Assembly (NCBI GenBank): GCA_030847615.1
Contig: JAUMIR010000004.1
Span: 77,655,001 to 77,719,000, forward strand
Direction: 5' to 3'
DNA: 64,000 bases
Origin: Gambelia wislizenii
Lineage: Eukaryota; Chordata; Lepidosauria; Squamata; Crotaphytidae
The notes under the pieces are model-generated. The model saw only the letters and a program-made list of their open reading frames with translations, made no database searches and was not told where the DNA came from. The position numbers and the translations under genes were made by a program. Shown piece after piece: positions 61,192-64,000 of this stretch (the first letter of the stretch is position 1; each line of letters opens with the position of its first letter).

Positions 61192-61423
61192 GCCGGGCCG
61201 CAGACACGGGGCCAGGCTCCTCTAACGCCCCCAGCGCCCCGTCATGCCCTCCCTCGCCCGCCCTGGCCGCCGCCCGCCATCTCCAGCTCCCGCCTCGCCT
61301 GCCCGCCCGCCCGCCGGCTTCCCAGACTCCGCCAGGATCCCGGCCACCACCGCGGCGGAGCCCGGCAAAGGCCCCTCGAGCGCCCCCGCCCGCCGGCAGA
61401 GGCGGGACGAACGCGGCGGTGTA

Positions 61424-61442
61424 ACAGCGCCCTCTGTTGGCT
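61424..61442 (-). promoter_or_regulatory. Candidate CTCF site upstream of BLTP3A
   Basis: On the minus strand the sequence reads CCAACAGAGGGCGCTG, a close match to the CTCF core CCAnnAGRKGGCRS. It lies about 240 bp upstream of the start codon within the CpG-rich region. Occupancy cannot be judged from sequence alone. Confidence 0.55.
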
Positions 61443-61562
61443 CATAGGGGGAGGAGCGGCCGCGGCATTCTCTGCCTGGGTTGCCGGCGAAGAGGCGGCC
61501 CGGGGTTGCGCAGCACTCACCGTTCTAGGCGAGGGGGGTGAGGGGAACATATCGATGTTCAT

Positions 61563-61790
61563 ATATTTTATACACACACACACACACAAAATGGTCACTC
61601 TCCAAATTTTATAGACACACACACACATATATATATACAAACACACACAATGGCCACTCTCTAACATATCTATAGATAGATACATACATAAATACATATA
61701 CATATACATATACACACACACAATGGCCACTCTCTAACTTTAAAACACACACACATATATACACACGCAAAAAGGCCACTCTCTAACTTT

Positions 61791-61826
<36 letters not shown>

Positions 61827-61890
61827 TACACACACTATACACATATACATACCTATATATACATATATATACATACACACACAATGGCCA
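61563..61890. repeat. CA/TA-rich compound repeat with recurring ATGGCCACTCTCTAA
   Basis: Runs of (CA)n, (TA)n and (ATAC)n are interrupted five times by a conserved 13-15-mer: ATGGTCACTCTCC near 61590, ATGGCCACTCTCTAA near 61648, 61721 and 61884, and AAGGCCACTCTCTAA near 61771. The variable microsatellite spacers with an invariant core make this a minisatellite built from a unit of about 50-110 bp. It sits directly upstream of the CpG island. Confidence 0.85.
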
Positions 61891-62027
61891 CTCTCTAATA
61901 AGGAAGCTGGTGTTCGTAAGCTAAAGCACACCTCAGAAAGAACTGTGAGCACCACATTTTAACGGAGGTCACGGCCACACTGGGAACTACATAGAGAAGG
62001 GTGACTATCCCCCATGTTAGCACTGCA

Positions 62028-62215
62028 CAATAATAGCACTTTGATGTCATGTTAACTGTTATGGCTGCATCTTAAGGAATTCTGGGGTTTGTAGTTTGGG
62101 AAGGCACTTGGAAGTTGCTGACAGAATTCTAACTCCCCCCCCCCATATTGCAAATCCCAGGATTCCATAGGCTGTTGCCATGGCAGTTAAAAGTGGTATC
62201 ACAGTGGTATAATGT
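62028..62215. mobile_element. MITE with long inverted arms, upstream flank
   Basis: Left arm AGCACTTTGATGTCATGTTAACTG, TTATGGC. Right arm, reverse-complemented, ATACCACTGTGATACCACTT, TTAACTGCCATGGC. Inner arms GAATTCTGGGGTTTGTAGTT and GCAAATCCCAGGATTCC also pair. Typical of a short hAT-like family common in squamates; class not certain. Confidence 0.7.
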
Positions 62216-62484
62216 AAAAGAAGGGAAACCAAAGGGAGTGCATCTTGGTTGTGATTTTCAGTCAAGTTGGGTTCAACTTGTGTAACCCGGTTATATGAAA
62301 GACCCCAGTGAGACTTGGTCATTAACTGCCCTGCTCAGGTCTTGTAAACTCATAGGCCATGGCTTCCTTTATTGGTCCATCCATCTGTAATGTGACCTTC
62401 CATTTTATTGGTCATTATCATCATTACCAATGAGTCATATTGTTACAATTACACACACACTGCTAACAATGTCATTTCACAATG

Positions 62485-62918
62485 CAGTGGGCCCTTGGTA
62501 TCTGCTAGGATTTGGTTCCAGGATCCCCTGAGGATACCAAAATCTGTGGATGCTCAAGTCCCATTATATACAATGGCATAGTAAAATGGTGCCCCTTATC
62601 TCTCTCTCTCTGGCTTTTCTTCGCAAACGAAGATTCAGGAAGGATTTGAGAACTCACACCGAACAAGTCTTGAAGAGAAACGACAACGCAGAAAGAATCA
62701 CAACCCAAAAACATCACCCAAGGAGACCTGCTGTGCTTTCTGCAACCGGACTTATCTCGGATTGGCCTTATTAGTCATCAGCACGCTTGCAGAAAGCGCG
62801 GGATATAAAATGACAAAATCAAAGTTTGCTATCTGGATTTTATTTATTTATTGGAACATTTTCAAGCCATGGGTGGTTGAATCTGGCTGCAGTATGCATG
62901 GATACAGAGGGCTGACTG
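62485..62918. mobile_element. Tigger-like MITE, copy 6, interrupted
   Basis: Begins CAGTGGGCCCTTGGTATCTG and ends AGGGCTGACTG followed by TA. The left half runs to AATGGTGCCCCTTAT at 62599 and the right half resumes ATAAAATGACAAAATCAAAG at about 62804, matching the continuous ATGGTGTCCCTTATATAAG text of copy 5. The intervening 200 bp are the LINE-tail copy below. Confidence 0.88.
62600..62803. mobile_element. LINE zinc-finger tail copy 3, with inversion, inside a Tigger-like MITE
   Basis: The left 40 bp are the 3' terminus in minus orientation: (TC)n, GGCTTTTCTTCGCAAACGAAG, ATTCAGGAAGGA. Without spacer it switches to plus orientation TTTGAGAACTCACACCGAAC, and the C2HC finger region through TCGGATTGGCC to GAAAGCGCGGGAT. 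Same inverted arrangement as copy 2 but with a different junction. Confidence 0.75.
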
Positions 62919-62924
62919 TATGTC

Positions 62925-64000
62925 CTAAGTACAATAGCCTAGGTTAGTTATTTTGGCTACTAGGGAGAGTTCAGGCTTGATTTGCTCTGGGACCCATTTC
63001 TTTGTCTTTTTGGCAGTCCATGGTATCAGTTACTTGCTCTTTATCTTTTGTCTAAGATTTTATCTTCATTTGTGTGCTGCTTCTGTAATTGCTTCTGTGG
63101 GATTTTTTTTTTTTTTTGGCAGTCTGTTCTTCAGTCTGAATTATTGTTCTCACACCCCTTTCTGAAATAGTCTCTTAACACACAGTACAAGATGGACAGA
63201 TGACAATTTATCAAGGATAGTTTTGGTTTCTCCAGACCTAAAGCTGCAGCAGGGAGGATAGTGGGAACAATAAATTGACTAAGTTAAGTAGAAGGTTGCA
63301 TTTTTTAAAAGGTATGTGCACCAGAGGTACATATTCTGAGACTTAAAAATGGTCTTGCTTCCTGATTGGGAGCGGAGAGATAATCAGTTGTTTGCATATA
63401 TGCTTAATGGAAGATGGAGCAAGTGGGATTGTATCTTAGGCAACACATACAGTCCTGTACAATTGTGTTGCCTTTTGTCCTTACCTTGCTAATAAAGAAT
63501 TACTATATCAGATCATACACACGGTTCTGTTGACAAAGTACTTTCTTGCACAAGTAACCGTCAGCTACATTTCAGATTAGGCAAGTATGGCAGGAATTCT
63601 TTAGGAAATACTGAAGATTACATTTCTGACCACACACTTCAGTGTTTGAAGAAAGCACTTGTGACTCATTTTAAAGACAGGCCACATACTACTTTGAGGA
63701 AGGCATGGGATACCAATTGTTCATGACTAAGATTCCACACTAAGGACAAGTAATCATACATTCCTCAGATCAAAGAACATCAGTATTGTCCAAAGTTGCT
63801 GGCTCAGTAGCTTTAGTGATTGCATCTGTCCACATAAAAGCATGGGTGATGCCCATGCAATCGGACCCTTGCACAAGCAGCTGTTCACATGGTCATTTGC
63901 ACTCCACAATCCCAATTCAGAATATGTGCAGCGGTATGAATTGTGTGGCCTTTCAGATGTTGAACTGCATTTCCCTGCACTTCTAGCTAGTATAGTGAAC
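62925..64000. other. Upstream flank of BLTP3A, no gene recognised
   Basis: Non-coding sequence with T-runs (63099-63117). A partial MITE-like arm (CAGATGTTGAACTGCATTTC) begins at about 63953 and is cut by the window end. No divergent gene or exon recognised. Confidence 0.45.

Larger units (their letters stand above)
60960..61540 (-). promoter_or_regulatory. CpG-rich promoter region of BLTP3A
   Basis: GC- and CpG-rich stretch around and upstream of the ATG at 61191, with many GGCGGG/CCCGCC boxes (for example near 61300-61400), in sharp contrast to the AT-rich surroundings. No TATA box is evident at a fixed distance. This fits a TATA-less CpG-island promoter of a broadly expressed gene. The transcription start is not determined. 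Confidence 0.8.

Noticed and set aside
61242..61730. 162-codon minus-strand frame upstream of BLTP3A
   Set aside because: Runs through GC-rich promoter DNA and the CA/TA repeat (repeated Cys-Val and Tyr-Met runs). No recognisable protein.
61570..61870. CRISPR-like array (repeated 15-mer with variable spacers)
   Set aside because: Eukaryotic context, microsatellite spacers of uneven length and no cas genes. It is a minisatellite.

Overview
This window looks like nuclear DNA from a squamate reptile, most likely a lizard. It holds one interrupted protein-coding gene on the minus strand with canonical GT/AG introns. The introns carry a squamate-type repeat mix: CR1, L2, L1 and RTE/BovB-like LINEs, a tRNA-derived SINE of Sauria type, 5S rRNA-derived SINEs, a DIRS tyrosine recombinase, Tigger-like and hAT-like MITEs and a probable Helitron. 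No prokaryotic features and no rRNA or tRNA genes were seen. The species assignment is an inference from repeat families recognised by eye.

The gene is called BLTP3A (formerly UHRF1BP1), a bridge-like lipid-transfer protein with an N-terminal chorein domain. I read 18 coding exons by eye, from the ATG at 61191 down to 6076. All 17 junctions keep the reading frame and together encode 1359 codons. The closest alternative is the paralogue BLTP3B (UHRF1BP1L). The extreme C-terminus and stop codon were not found and probably lie beyond position 1. Exon 1 sits in a CpG-rich promoter region (about 60960-61540) with a CTCF-like motif and is separated from exon 2 by a 24.3 kb intron. Exons 2-18 lie between 36855 and 6076, and exon 14 (1550 bp) carries over a third of the coding sequence read here.

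Layout by position: 1-2230, 3' part of an L1 LINE, in a downstream intron. 2950-3185, Sauria-type SINE. 5836-6003, CR1 reverse-transcriptase scrap. 6076-36855, exons 18 to 2, with introns holding CR1, L2, RTE, hAT and 5S-SINE copies and a probable Helitron with a G-rich minisatellite (17388-18156). 36856-61147, giant intron 1 with 5S SINEs, L2, CR1, a DIRS remnant (46450-47995), a foldback element with nested palindromes (about 48012-49488), four Tigger-like MITEs, an RTE/BovB LINE and a hairpin repeat. 61148-61550, exon 1 and promoter. 61560-61900, a CA/TA-rich repeat with a recurring 15-mer. 61900-64000, upstream flank with a MITE and a Tigger-like element interrupted by a LINE tail.

The most informative structures are nested insertions that order the activity of the elements, LINE-tail copies with twin-priming-like inversions, the Helitron candidate, and the foldback palindrome array. 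All homology calls rest on recognition by eye; no search was run.
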